In this document: positions 1-7,117 of the stretch, piece by piece
Position numbering within the stretch: position 1 is the first letter of the stretch
How the letters are laid out: every line of letters starts with the position of its first letter
Source of the DNA: Methylocapsa sp.
GTDB taxonomy: Bacteria > Pseudomonadota > Alphaproteobacteria > Rhizobiales > Beijerinckiaceae
DNA: 8,069 nucleotides
Reading direction: 5' to 3'
Assembly: GCA_003162995.1 (NCBI GenBank)
Contig: PLUZ01000194.1
Span: 14,608-22,676 of the forward strand
Program-made: the position numbers and the translations under genes
The notes under the pieces: model-generated
What the model was told of the DNA's origin: nothing
The model's input: only the letters and a program-made list of their open reading frames with translations
Databases searched by the model: none

Positions 1-1940
1 TCGGCATGGATGCGCTTGCCCGGCAAGGTTTCGGCGACGACGCTGATTTCCTTCTCAGTGGCGATCGCTGCAATCTCCGCGACCGCGGCGCTGACCGCAG
101 TGTCGATCTCGAAGTCGGTCTTCTGAATCTGGAACCGGCCAGATTCGAGACGCGACATGTCGAGAACATCGGTAATCACGCCGAGCAGACGCTCGCCGCT
201 TTGCAGGATGTGTTTGCAATAATCGGTATATTTCGGCGATCCCAAGGGGCCGAACGTCTCTTGCTGCATCGCATCGGCAAAGCCAATGATGTGATTGAGC
301 GGTGTCCGCAGCTCGTGGCTCATATTCGCGAGGAATTCGGATTTGGCCCGGTTCGCGGTCTCGGCCTCGGCTTTTTGCTCCAAATATTTTTCCGCGAGAT
401 CGGCGAGCTGCTGCGCCTGCAATTCCAGGGTTTGCCGCGATTTGCGTAGATCGGCGACGGTCGCCATGAGCCGGCGCTCGGAGTCCATCAATTGCTCTTC
501 ATGGCGTTTGAGCGCGGTGATGTCGGTGCCGACCGAAACATAGCCGCCGTCCTTGGTGCGCCTTTCATTGATTTGCAGCCAGCGGCCATCGCCAAGCCGC
601 GCCTCGTAGGTCCGCGCCCCGGCAAGCGGCCGTTCGCCGAGCGCGATTTGCGTCTGAATGACGGGGGGCGTTCCTTTCGCCATCACTTGCACATAAGGCG
701 TTCCGGCGGCGATCGCATCATTCGAGAGATGATGGAATTTCTGGAACTTGGAATTGCACATGACGAGACGGTTGTCGGCGTCCCAAAGAACGAAAGCCTC
801 CGATACGGTCTCGATGGCATCGCGCAGGCGCAAATCGGCCGTGGCGGTGCGCTCCGCAAGGGCTTTTTGTTCGGTGATGTCGACGGCGATCCCCACGAGG
901 TGCGGGGGAGAGCCCGCTCTTTCCGGCACGAGTTCGGCGCGCGCCCGCAGCCAGATCCACTCGCCCTTCACGTTCTGCATCCGGAAAACATGATCAATCG
1001 AATCCGCTTGCGAGCTGGCCAGCGTCTCGGCCATTGCCGCGAGGTCGCCATCCTGCGGATGGACCAGCGCATTGATATCGCCGAAGGACAGAAATTGGCC
1101 GGCGGCTGTCATGCCAAGGATCTCATACATCGAATCCGACCAATAGATTCGCCCGCGCGCGAGATCCCAATCCCAGAGACCGCAGCGTCCCCGGCCGAGC
1201 GCCGCATCGACCCGGGCCTGCATCCTTTCGCAGAGTTGATTGGCATCGCGGGCGCGCGACGCCTGCCAGAAATAGGCAAGCGCCAGGGCGATCAACACAA
1301 CAACCGTGCAGATGACCAGCACGGCGGCGCGAAAACTCGCCGCTTCCCAGTCCGCGAGGACTGCAGCCATCGGATAAACAATGGCAACTTGGCCGAAAGG
1401 GGGATCAAGCGTGCGCACACCCGCCAAGGCATCCGAACCGTCCGCCAGCTCGATGCGCAAGACACCGGCTTTTTCGGCGAAAATCGTCAAGGGCTGCGCG
1501 GGCCCCAAATAGTCGTTGAGCGTGCCGTTGGCGCCGATGAAGGCGGGTGCGGCGCCGATGATGTTGCCGGCGGCGTCTGCCACGATCACCTGCTGGCGGC
1601 GCGCCAAGGCGCGGGAAGGCACCGCCTGTGCTAAAGCCGCTGAGAGATCGGTTTTGGGCTGCTCCCGGAACGCAGCATTGAGGTTGCTGCTTATGGCGCC
1701 AGCCGCCAATTCAAGGTCGTCGAAAGCGTCTGTGAGGGCGCGATCATAGGCATCGCGCGTGATAACGATGGAGATCGCGACGAGGGCGCCGGCAAACAGC
1801 GCCACCATGGCAGGAACCGCGCGGCGGACCCAGATTTCGAGATGGGATATACGTAAGACGGAGAGTTGCTGTGCCGTACAGCCAAGTTCCTGCAATGCCC
1901 CTGCACGTGCAGAAGCATGCGCCGCGTTAGCGTGCGCCAT
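1..1940 (-). CDS. PleC-like membrane PAS-PAS sensor histidine kinase (C-terminus off window)
   Basis: This is an inner-membrane sensor histidine kinase read on the minus strand, open from ATG at 1940 to the window edge (646 codons plus 2 bases). A GAGGGGG Shine-Dalgarno lies 6 bases before the ATG. Visible in order: a short cytoplasmic N-terminus; membrane segment about 43-61; an extracytoplasmic region of about 145 residues; membrane segment about 205-224; a PAS_3-like domain about 244-358 (LWDWDL, LVHPQDGD, GIAVDITEQKA); a PAS_7-like domain about 373-475 (EAFVLWDADNRLVMCN, VGTDITALKR); a charged, probably coiled-coil linker about 478-530; and a HisKA domain with the H-box SHELRTPLN, phospho-accepting His at about 542. 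The stretch FGPLGSPKYTDYC and ITDVLDMSRLESG is typical of the alphaproteobacterial PleC/DivJ/PdhS family that acts on DivK. The HATPase domain is not in the window. Assignment as the true PleC orthologue rather than a paralogue is inference; the histidine kinase call is firm. Confidence 0.93.
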   Translation of the reverse strand, partial: MAHANAAHASARAGALQELGCTAQQLSVLRISHLEIWVRRAVPAMVALFAGALVAISIVITRDAYDRALTDAFDDLELAAGAISSNLNAAFREQPKTDLSAALAQAVPSRALARRQQVIVADAAGNIIGAAPAFIGANGTLNDYLGPAQPLTIFAEKAGVLRIELADGSDALAGVRTLDPPFGQVAIVYPMAAVLADWEAASFRAAVLVICTVVVLIALALAYFWQASRARDANQLCERMQARVDAALGRGRCGLWDWDLARGRIYWSDSMYEILGMTAAGQFLSFGDINALVHPQDGDLAAMAETLASSQADSIDHVFRMQNVKGEWIWLRARAELVPERAGSPPHLVGIAVDITEQKALAERTATADLRLRDAIETVSEAFVLWDADNRLVMCNSKFQKFHHLSNDAIAAGTPYVQVMAKGTPPVIQTQIALGERPLAGARTYEARLGDGRWLQINERRTKDGGYVSVGTDITALKRHEEQLMDSERRLMATVADLRKSRQTLELQAQQLADLAEKYLEQKAEAETANRAKSEFLANMSHELRTPLNHIIGFADAMQQETFGPLGSPKYTDYCKHILQSGERLLGVITDVLDMSRLESGRFQIQKTDFEIDTAVSAAVAEIAAIATEKEISVVAETLPGKRIHA

Positions 1941-2006
1941 CTCGGGCCCCCTCGAAACTGACCGGAGTGATGTGCCGCACCTCTCCGAATCGAGCCTATG
2001 AGAGTC

Positions 2007-2044
2007 TCACTTTTATGTTTTGTCCAGAGATTAATTAAAAGTGA
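2007..2044. repeat. 8-bp perfect inverted repeat upstream of the kinase
   Basis: TCACTTTT at 2007-2014 is matched by its exact reverse complement AAAAGTGA at 2037-2044, with 22 bases between. The centres of the two arms are 30 bases apart, about three helical turns. The element is in the AT-rich patch of the spacer, 67-104 bases upstream of the kinase ATG, where its promoter should lie. A dimeric regulator site is possible. A weak hairpin in the 5' leader is the alternative. The function is inference. Confidence 0.45.
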
Positions 2045-2227
2045 ACGCAAATTTGATCGCTACGTTAAAGATGGCCGCCGCCAAGCTCCTGGCGGAAACC
2101 GCGGCCAAGGTGACGCGCACACGAATGTTCAAAACATGCTTCAACGCTTTGGGTTTGAGCTGTCCGCGGGTAGTGTGTCATCGGTTTGAATTTCTGCAGC
2201 GGGGGGGGGAAGCGGTTATTCGATCAA

Positions 2228-2331
2228 GCCACCAGAATGTCGCCAGTGCGCCAAGAGCTGCCGTTGAAGACGGATGACCGGGTGCGACCCTATAATCCGA
2301 TGAGCGGTCACTTCATCCGCGTTCTGGTGGC
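2228..2331. repeat. Interrupted long inverted repeat in the spacer
   Basis: GCCACCAGAA at 2228-2237 has its exact reverse complement TTCTGGTGGC at 2322-2331. Inside it, CGGATGA (2271-2277) is matched by TCATCCG (2314-2320), and a further CCG/CGG pair lies within that. The two paired blocks are 2 bases apart on the right arm but 33 bases apart on the left, so a fold would have one large bulge. It could be a structured leader RNA of the transglycosylase transcript, a degraded repeat element, or chance in GC-rich DNA. Confidence 0.4.
2291..2296 (+). promoter_or_regulatory. Possible -10 box (TATAAT) for the lytic transglycosylase
   Basis: A perfect TATAAT lies 181 bases before the transglycosylase ATG, in a locally GC-rich setting. 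There is no good -35 at 16-18 bases; the nearest TTGAAG is 21 bases upstream. There is no extended -10 TG. If used, it would give a leader of about 175 bases containing the right arm of the inverted repeat at 2228-2331. Weak evidence. Confidence 0.25.
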
Positions 2332-2476
2332 GGCCCTGCTGGGCAGCGCGGCTACAGTTTGATATGAAGAGCGCGTATGTAGAAGGGTGCGAGAGTCGGC
2401 GATCACGCCTCATCCCGGCGGGGATGGCGGGCCAGCGCTTCGTCCGATGCAAAATAAGGTGTAGAGGGAGTTCGAA

Positions 2477-3280
2477 ATGACTAAGGGCGGGTGGTTCAAG
2501 ACATTCATCATCGCAGCCTTGGTGGCGTTCGTGGGAACGGCCACCGAAGCGGGCGCCGCGCAATGCGGTAACACGGCGGCAGGCTTCGAGGCGTGGAAGA
2601 GGCAGTTCGCCGATGAAGCGAGGGCCAAGGGCGTCAGCAGCTCCGCGATTGCGGCCCTCATGGCGACGAACTATGCGAACGCAACCATCGGGGCTGACCG
2701 TGGCCAGCATGGCTTCCATGTGTCGCTCGATCAGTTTCTCGCCAGGCGTGGCGGCTCGGTCATTGCGTCGCGCGGCCGCGCGCTCAAGCAATCCAATGCG
2801 GCCCTTTTCGCGTCCATCCAGCAACGCTACGGCGTCCCGCCGGGGCCGCTCATCGCCATTTGGGGAATGGAGACGGGCTTCGGGAGGGAGCACGGGAATC
2901 AGAACACTCTCTCGGCTGTGGCTACTCTCGCCTATGACTGCCGCCGCTCGGCCTATTTCACCGACCAGCTCTACGCAGCTCTGACGCTGATCGATCGCGG
3001 GGTTCTCACGGCAAGCACGCGCGGCTCCATGCATGGCGAGATCGGCCAGACCCAGTTCTTGCCCAAGACCATCCTCGAATACGGCACCGGTGGAAGTCTC
3101 GACACCCCATCCGGCGCGCTGTCCTCGACGGCAAATTTCCTCAGGGCCCATGGCTGGAGCGCGGGAGCGGGATACCAGCCCGGCGAAGCCAATTTCGGAG
3201 CGATCCAGGCATGGAATGCGGCTCCGGTCTATCAGCAAGCCATCGCGATTGTTGGCCGGCAGATTGACGGAGGGCGCTGA
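2477..3280 (+). CDS. Secreted MltB-type lytic murein transglycosylase (SLT_2)
   Basis: This 267-residue periplasmic enzyme probably cleaves the MurNAc-GlcNAc bond of peptidoglycan to form 1,6-anhydromuropeptides. Start ATG 2477 has GAGGGAG 6 bases upstream and gives a classic signal peptide (KGGWFK, then hydrophobic about 9-20, cleavage near GAGA-AQC at 26-28). The SLT_2 domain fills the rest: AGFEAWKRQFADEA at about 35-48; the catalytic motif IWGMETGFG with Glu about 132; the family pattern TLSAVATLAYD about 144-154; and the active-site segment GEIGQTQFLPKTILEYG about 187-203. It ends with the FLRAHGWSAG region near 221-230, without the C-terminal peptidoglycan-binding domain found in longer relatives. 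No lipobox precedes the Cys at 30, so it is probably soluble rather than a lipoprotein like E. coli MltB. Cys30 and Cys155 could form a disulphide. It stands alone, divergent from the kinase and convergent with the methyltransferase. Confidence 0.93.
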   Translation: MTKGGWFKTFIIAALVAFVGTATEAGAAQCGNTAAGFEAWKRQFADEARAKGVSSSAIAALMATNYANATIGADRGQHGFHVSLDQFLARRGGSVIASRGRALKQSNAALFASIQQRYGVPPGPLIAIWGMETGFGREHGNQNTLSAVATLAYDCRRSAYFTDQLYAALTLIDRGVLTASTRGSMHGEIGQTQFLPKTILEYGTGGSLDTPSGALSSTANFLRAHGWSAGAGYQPGEANFGAIQAWNAAPVYQQAIAIVGRQIDGGR

Positions 3281-3411
3281 AGGGTTGCATCGGAAATCCG
3301 GCTGGTTGCTGCGCGTCCCCGTCTGAGCACAACGCGAGACCAATCGGTTAACGTCTCTCAACGAATCCGGGCGCGGGCTTGATCTGCGGCTCGAACGCAG
3401 CCGCGCGGATC

Positions 3412-3443
3412 GAAAAATAGCCCTCGCAGGAACCCTGCGGGGC
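3412..3443 (-). terminator. Rho-independent terminator of the pepN/O-methyltransferase unit
   Basis: Read on the minus strand, GCCC-CGCAGG, loop GTT, CCTGCG-A-GGGC forms a 10-bp GC-rich stem with one bulged A, followed at once by TATTTTT. On the plus strand the stem is 3420-3443 and the A-run is 3413-3417. It lies about 120 bases past the methyltransferase stop. The T tract exists only on the minus strand, so it should not end transcription coming from the transglycosylase gene. Confidence 0.75.
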
Positions 3444-3451
3444 TGCTGGCT

Positions 3452-3473
3452 CTAGGGCATTATGGCACCCTAG
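3452..3473. repeat. Short inverted repeat CTAGGG/CCCTAG
   Basis: CTAGGG (3452-3457) and CCCTAG (3468-3473) are exact reverse complements around a 10-base loop. The element lies in the 3' tail of the methyltransferase transcript, just before the terminator. It may add a second hairpin that stabilises the mRNA end. The role is inference. Confidence 0.35.
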
Positions 3474-3562
3474 GCTTGAGGCAAGGCGTATCGAGCGCCG
3501 ACTGCAGCGTCCGAATTGCGTCCGCACCCGTCGACGAGACCTCTGAGCCGCTGAAGCCCGCT

Positions 3563-4237
3563 CTAAATGTTTCTGGTCACGAGCACGATGGCAAAACCGT
3601 CGTGGCCCTTGGCGCCGACGGTTTGGATCGCCGTGGCGCTGACGCGCGGTTCAGCCGCGAGCATCTCATTGAAGCGGCGAATCCCCTGGATATCGGGATC
3701 GCTGCTTTTAGCGTCGATCACCCTTCCGTCGCGCACCACATTGTCGACGATGATCACGCTGCCCGGCTTCGACAGTTTGAGGGCAAAGCTGAAATATTCG
3801 GGGATGCTTTGCTTATCGGCATCGATAAAAGTGAGATCGAAAGCGCCGCCGCCCTCGGCCGCGATCCGTGGCAGAACCTCCAGACCCAGGCCCACGCGCA
3901 AGTCAACGAGACTGCCCACGCCCGCGCGGAGAATATTGGCCCGTGCAACGTCCGCGTGCTTCGGGCTGGCCTCGATCGTAATGAGACGGCCGCCTTCAGG
4001 CAGAGCCCGTGCCAGCCAGATCGTGCTGTAGCCGCCGAGCGTGCCGATTTCCAGAATTCTGCGCGCCCCCTGGATTCGCGCCAGCAGATGCAGCAGCTTA
4101 CCCTGGCTCGGCGTGACATTGATCGGCGGCAGTCCGGCCGCGGTGCTGGTCTCGATCGCGGCATCCAGCGCCGCATCGGGCGGCACCAGCAAGCCATCGA
4201 TATAATGATCAACCGCCGTCCAGAGTGGCTCGGTCAT
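3563..4237 (-). CDS. SAM-dependent O-methyltransferase, family 3 (COMT-like)
   Basis: This 224-residue cytoplasmic enzyme is of the class I SAM-dependent, metal-assisted type that methylates catechol-like hydroxyls (Methyltransf_3/COG4122). Visible: an N-terminal helix region; the substrate/cofactor-entry segment INVTPSQGKLLHLLARI about 39-55; SAM-binding motif I, ILEIGTLGGYSTIWLARAL about 61-79; the acidic end of strand beta-2, ITIEASPKHADVARAN about 86-101; and FDLTFIDADK about 133-142 with VIIVDNVVRDG about 161-171. These give the Asp141, Asp165, Asn166 set that matches the divalent metal ligands of COMT. Length is usual. Start ATG 4237 has GAGGA 7 bases upstream. The gene starts 29 bases after the pepN stop, so it is probably co-transcribed and ends at the terminator near 3412-3443. 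The physiological substrate cannot be read from the sequence. Confidence 0.92.
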   Translation of the reverse strand: MTEPLWTAVDHYIDGLLVPPDAALDAAIETSTAAGLPPINVTPSQGKLLHLLARIQGARRILEIGTLGGYSTIWLARALPEGGRLITIEASPKHADVARANILRAGVGSLVDLRVGLGLEVLPRIAAEGGGAFDLTFIDADKQSIPEYFSFALKLSKPGSVIIVDNVVRDGRVIDAKSSDPDIQGIRRFNEMLAAEPRVSATAIQTVGAKGHDGFAIVLVTRNI

Positions 4238-4266
4238 GGCGTATCCTCAGGCATCACGAGGGAAGG

Positions 4267-6939
4267 TCAGGCGAGCGAGCGCTCGGCGATGTCTTTCACA
4301 TCGGGAGACAGAGAAGCCGCGCCGGCGACGCGGCGGAGCGCGCGTTCGGCAAGGGTCCGGCGGTTTGCTTCGAGCGTGCGCCAGCTTTTAAAGGCCGAAA
4401 GAAGGCGCGCCGCGACCTGCGGATTTTTCGCGTCGAGGTCGAGCACGATATTCGCGATGAAATCATAGCCGCTGCCGTCTTTCGCGTTGAACTGAGTTTG
4501 ATTGAGGGCCGCGAAGGACCCCGCGAGCGAGCGCATCCGGTTCGGGTTATGAAACGAGAATGCCTTGTGTTTCATGAGCGTCTTGACCCGGTTGAGGGTG
4601 CCCGCTTCGGGGATCATGGCCTGCAAGGCAAACCATTTGTCGATGACGAGCGGCTCGCCTTCATGGGCGTGGTAGAAGGCATCGAGCGCGTTTTCGCGCT
4701 CTTGCCCTTGAATATGCGCGAGCACGCCGAGCGCGGCGATCTCATCCGTCATGGTGGTTGCGGTTGCAAGCTGGCGGGTGGCGAGCAGCGCGCCTTGGAC
4801 CTGGTCCCCCGCGGCGAAAAGATCGAGCGCGGCATTGCGCAAGGCCCGCCGCCCGGCGGCAATTGCATCGGGCGAATAAGGGCCATCGCCGGCGAGCCTT
4901 GTGTAGGTCGCGAGCAGCGTTTCCTTGAGGTCTTGTCCGATCGCCTTGCGCAGAGCCTCGCGGGCGAGGTGGATCGCGTCCGGATCGACATCCTCGCCGA
5001 TCTCACGCGCCATGTCGGCTTCGCTTGGCAAAATTATTGCCTGAGCGGTGAAGGCCGGATCGGCGCTTTTTTCGATGACGATGCGAAGGGCGCCGCTGAA
5101 GTCTTTGTCCACATGGGGCGCGTCCCCGGCGCGGATGCGGCCGGCCGAGCGCAGGAGTAGACGCGTGGCATAGGCTTGCGCCGCTTGCCAGCGGTTGAAA
5201 CCGTCGCTGTCATGCGAGATGAGCGTGATAAGGTCGGCTTCGCTTGCCGCGGAATCGAGCCGCACAGGCGCCGAGAAGCCCCTGAGAAGGGAGGGAACCG
5301 GGCGGCTAGGCACATCGCGAAAAGTGACACGCCGCCGCACTGTCGAGAGCTCGATCACGCCGTGCGACAGCTCCGCCGCGCTGGCGCCATCTTGGGTCCC
5401 TGTGCGCAGTTCGATGTCTCCCAGGCCTGGAATGACGAGACCGAGCGCGACCGGAATGACGAAGGGCTCTTTTTTGTCTTGGCCGGGGGTGGGTTTGCAG
5501 GATTGCTCGAAATCGAGTGTGAAGGTTTTCGCATTTTCGTCGTAGGATCCGGCAGCTTCGACAAGCGGCGTGCCGGATTGATGATACCAGCGCGAAAACT
5601 CGGTCAAGTCGCGCCCGGATATTTCAGCGAAGCAGGAAATGAAATCCTCGATCGTCGCCGCCGTTCCATCGTAACGGTCGAAATAAAGATCCATCCCTTT
5701 GCGGAAAGCATTGTCGCCAATAAGCACCTTCAGCATGCGGATGATTTCGGCGCCCTTTTCATAGATCGTGGCGGTGTAGAAATTGTTGATCTCAAGATAA
5801 GTGTCTGGCCGGACATTATGGGCGAGCGGGCCGGCGTCCTCGGCAAATTGTTGCGCCCGCAAGGTGCGGACATCGCCGATCCGGCGCACCGGGGCCGAGC
5901 GCATGTCGGCGGAAAACGCGTGGTCGCGGAAGACGGTCAGCCCTTCCTTGAGGCACAGCTGAAACCAATCGCGGCAGGTGATCCGGTTTCCCGTCCAATT
6001 GTGAAAATATTCATGCGCGATCACCGCCTCGATATTCGCATAATCGGTATCCGTCGCGGTCGCAGGCGAGGCGAGAACATATTTGTCGTTAAAGACGTTC
6101 AGCCCCTTATTCTCCATCGCTCCCATGTTGAAATCGGAGACCGCCACAATGTTGAAAACATCGAGATCATATTCACGCCCGTAGACCTCTTCGTCCCAGG
6201 CCATGGCGCGTTTCAAGGAGTCCATCGCATAGGCGGCAAAGGGTTCCTTGCCATGTTCGACATAGATCCCGAGCGCGACCTTGCGGCCGGATCGCGTCGT
6301 GAATTCGTCAAAGATCGAGCCAAGATCGCCGCCGACCAGGGCGAACAGATAACTCGGCTTTGGATAGGGATCGTGCCACACCGCGAAATGGCGTGGCGTT
6401 CCCTCGATTTTGCCGCTGGCGATCTTGTTGCCGTTGGAGAGCAAGATCGGCGCCTCGGAAAATTCCGCCTCCAGCCGCACGGTGTAAACGCTCAGCACAT
6501 CGGGACGGTCGAGAAAATAGGTGATGCGCCGAAAGCCTTCCGCCTCGCACTGCGTGCAGTAGACGGAGCCAGAGCGGTAGAGACCCATCAGGCGCGTATT
6601 GGCAGTGGCATCGATTTCGGTTTCGATTTCGAGGACGAAAGGGCGCTGCGGCGGCGCGCTCAAGGTGAACTGGTCCGGCGTCACAAAACCATCCCACGCT
6701 TCCGATTCGTACAAATCGAGAGGGCGGCCATCGAGCGCGATCGTCTTTGGGGTTAATCCGTCGCCGTCGAGGACGAGGGCGGCATTGGGGCGGCCTTGCG
6801 GGTTCGGGCGGATGGCGAGCCGGGCCAGAACGCGCGCCGCCGCCGGGTGAAGCTTGACATCGAGATCGACCTTGTCGATCAAATAATCGGGAACCCTATA
6901 GTCTTTCAGGCGAACGGGTTCTGCGATATCGGTGCGCAT
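4267..6939 (-). CDS. pepN: Aminopeptidase N, M1 zinc metallopeptidase
   Basis: PepN removes N-terminal residues from peptides in the cytoplasm, in the late steps of protein turnover. The 890-residue length fits the proteobacterial family (E. coli about 870). Domains in order: N-terminal beta-saddle about 15-205; the thermolysin-like catalytic domain with the exopeptidase motif GAMEN about 273-277; the zinc site HEYFH about 309-313 with the third ligand Glu332 in LKEGLTVFRD, exactly the HEXXH-X18-E spacing; and the catalytic Tyr393 in ATIYEKGAE, which keeps the E. coli His-to-Tyr spacing. A beta-sandwich and an all-helical C-terminal domain (about 560-890) follow. All catalytic residues are present and I see no frameshift. 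Start ATG 6939 has AGAGG 6 bases upstream and gives the usual N-terminus (PVRLKDYRVPDYLI). No signal peptide. It is first in a two-gene unit with the O-methyltransferase and has a sigma70-like promoter upstream. Confidence 0.97.
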   Translation of the reverse strand: MRTDIAEPVRLKDYRVPDYLIDKVDLDVKLHPAAARVLARLAIRPNPQGRPNAALVLDGDGLTPKTIALDGRPLDLYESEAWDGFVTPDQFTLSAPPQRPFVLEIETEIDATANTRLMGLYRSGSVYCTQCEAEGFRRITYFLDRPDVLSVYTVRLEAEFSEAPILLSNGNKIASGKIEGTPRHFAVWHDPYPKPSYLFALVGGDLGSIFDEFTTRSGRKVALGIYVEHGKEPFAAYAMDSLKRAMAWDEEVYGREYDLDVFNIVAVSDFNMGAMENKGLNVFNDKYVLASPATATDTDYANIEAVIAHEYFHNWTGNRITCRDWFQLCLKEGLTVFRDHAFSADMRSAPVRRIGDVRTLRAQQFAEDAGPLAHNVRPDTYLEINNFYTATIYEKGAEIIRMLKVLIGDNAFRKGMDLYFDRYDGTAATIEDFISCFAEISGRDLTEFSRWYHQSGTPLVEAAGSYDENAKTFTLDFEQSCKPTPGQDKKEPFVIPVALGLVIPGLGDIELRTGTQDGASAAELSHGVIELSTVRRRVTFRDVPSRPVPSLLRGFSAPVRLDSAASEADLITLISHDSDGFNRWQAAQAYATRLLLRSAGRIRAGDAPHVDKDFSGALRIVIEKSADPAFTAQAIILPSEADMAREIGEDVDPDAIHLAREALRKAIGQDLKETLLATYTRLAGDGPYSPDAIAAGRRALRNAALDLFAAGDQVQGALLATRQLATATTMTDEIAALGVLAHIQGQERENALDAFYHAHEGEPLVIDKWFALQAMIPEAGTLNRVKTLMKHKAFSFHNPNRMRSLAGSFAALNQTQFNAKDGSGYDFIANIVLDLDAKNPQVAARLLSAFKSWRTLEANRRTLAERALRRVAGAASLSPDVKDIAERSLA

Positions 6940-6985
6940 CGAAACCTCTAGGATTAAACGGCAAGAGACAATTCTGGTATGGAAC

Positions 6986-6998
6986 GATCGCGGCGATC
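6986..6998. promoter_or_regulatory. Palindrome GATCGC-G-GCGATC overlapping the pepN -10
   Basis: A perfect 6+1+6 palindrome covers the predicted start of the pepN transcript and three bases of its -10, in the divergent spacer shared with the MxaD-like gene. The position suits a repressor operator. However, GATCGC-type words are very common in alphaproteobacterial DNA, so chance is a real alternative. Confidence 0.3.
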
Positions 6999-7024
6999 AT
7001 AAACACAAGGTCCGCAAGGCGCAA
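6996..7024 (-). promoter_or_regulatory. Sigma70-like promoter of pepN
   Basis: On the minus strand TTGCGC (7024-7019) and TATGAT (7001-6996) are separated by exactly 17 bases. The -10 matches consensus at 5 of 6 positions and the -35 at 3 of 6, starting with TTG. The start of transcription would fall near 6989, leaving a leader of about 50 bases to the pepN ATG. A 6-bp palindrome (6986-6998) overlaps the -10. Confidence 0.5.
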
Positions 7025-7117
7025 AATAGCATGTCCGGCGGCGCGATGGCTCCTTTTGCGAGTTTTCGCCCAGGCGGCGGGGCTTTATGACGCGTGGCAA
7101 CCAAGGGAAAGAGTAGA

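Larger units (their letters stand above)
1941..2476. other. 536-base divergent intergenic region, no convincing gene
   Basis: This spacer separates the minus-strand kinase from the plus-strand lytic transglycosylase and should hold both promoters. The short reading frames in it have no recognisable domain and no good ribosome binding sites. It does contain an AT-rich inverted repeat (2007-2044), a run of nine G (2201-2209), a long interrupted inverted repeat (2228-2331) and a TATAAT box (2291-2296), each listed separately. I see no tRNA, no transposase remnant and no terminal repeats of an insertion sequence. Confidence 0.6.

Noticed and set aside
492..1634. 380-codon plus-strand frame
   Set aside because: It lies antisense to the kinase, whose PAS and HisKA motifs are unmistakable. 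The translation is rich in Arg, Gly and His with no domain, as expected for a shadow frame in GC-rich DNA.
1691..2050. 119-codon minus-strand frame reading through the kinase start
   Set aside because: It is in a different frame from the kinase. The kinase frame has the better ribosome binding site and a continuous membrane segment and sensor region.
2364..2480. 38-codon frame whose TGA overlaps the transglycosylase ATG (ATGA)
   Set aside because: The overlap looks like coupling, but the peptide is rich in Arg, Ser and Cys and has no hydrophobic or domain pattern. The transglycosylase has its own strong ribosome binding site, so chance is more likely.
3331..3356. GAGAC/GTCTC hairpin as a terminator for the transglycosylase
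   Set aside because: The stem is only 5 bp and no T tract follows on the plus strand.
2216..3361. 381-codon minus-strand frame
   Set aside because: It is antisense to the lytic transglycosylase, which has a signal peptide, ribosome binding site and catalytic motif. This frame is Arg-rich and featureless.
3476..4468. 330-codon plus-strand frame
   Set aside because: It runs across the methyltransferase, the gap and the end of pepN on the opposite strand, which is not how a real gene would sit here. No motif.
5176..6756. 526-codon plus-strand frame
   Set aside because: It is antisense to pepN across the intact zinc site. It has no recognisable motif or ribosome binding site.
7094..7117. Upstream GTG start for the MxaD-like gene
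   Set aside because: It adds a polar stretch ahead of the signal peptide and has poorer ribosome binding site spacing than ATG 7118.
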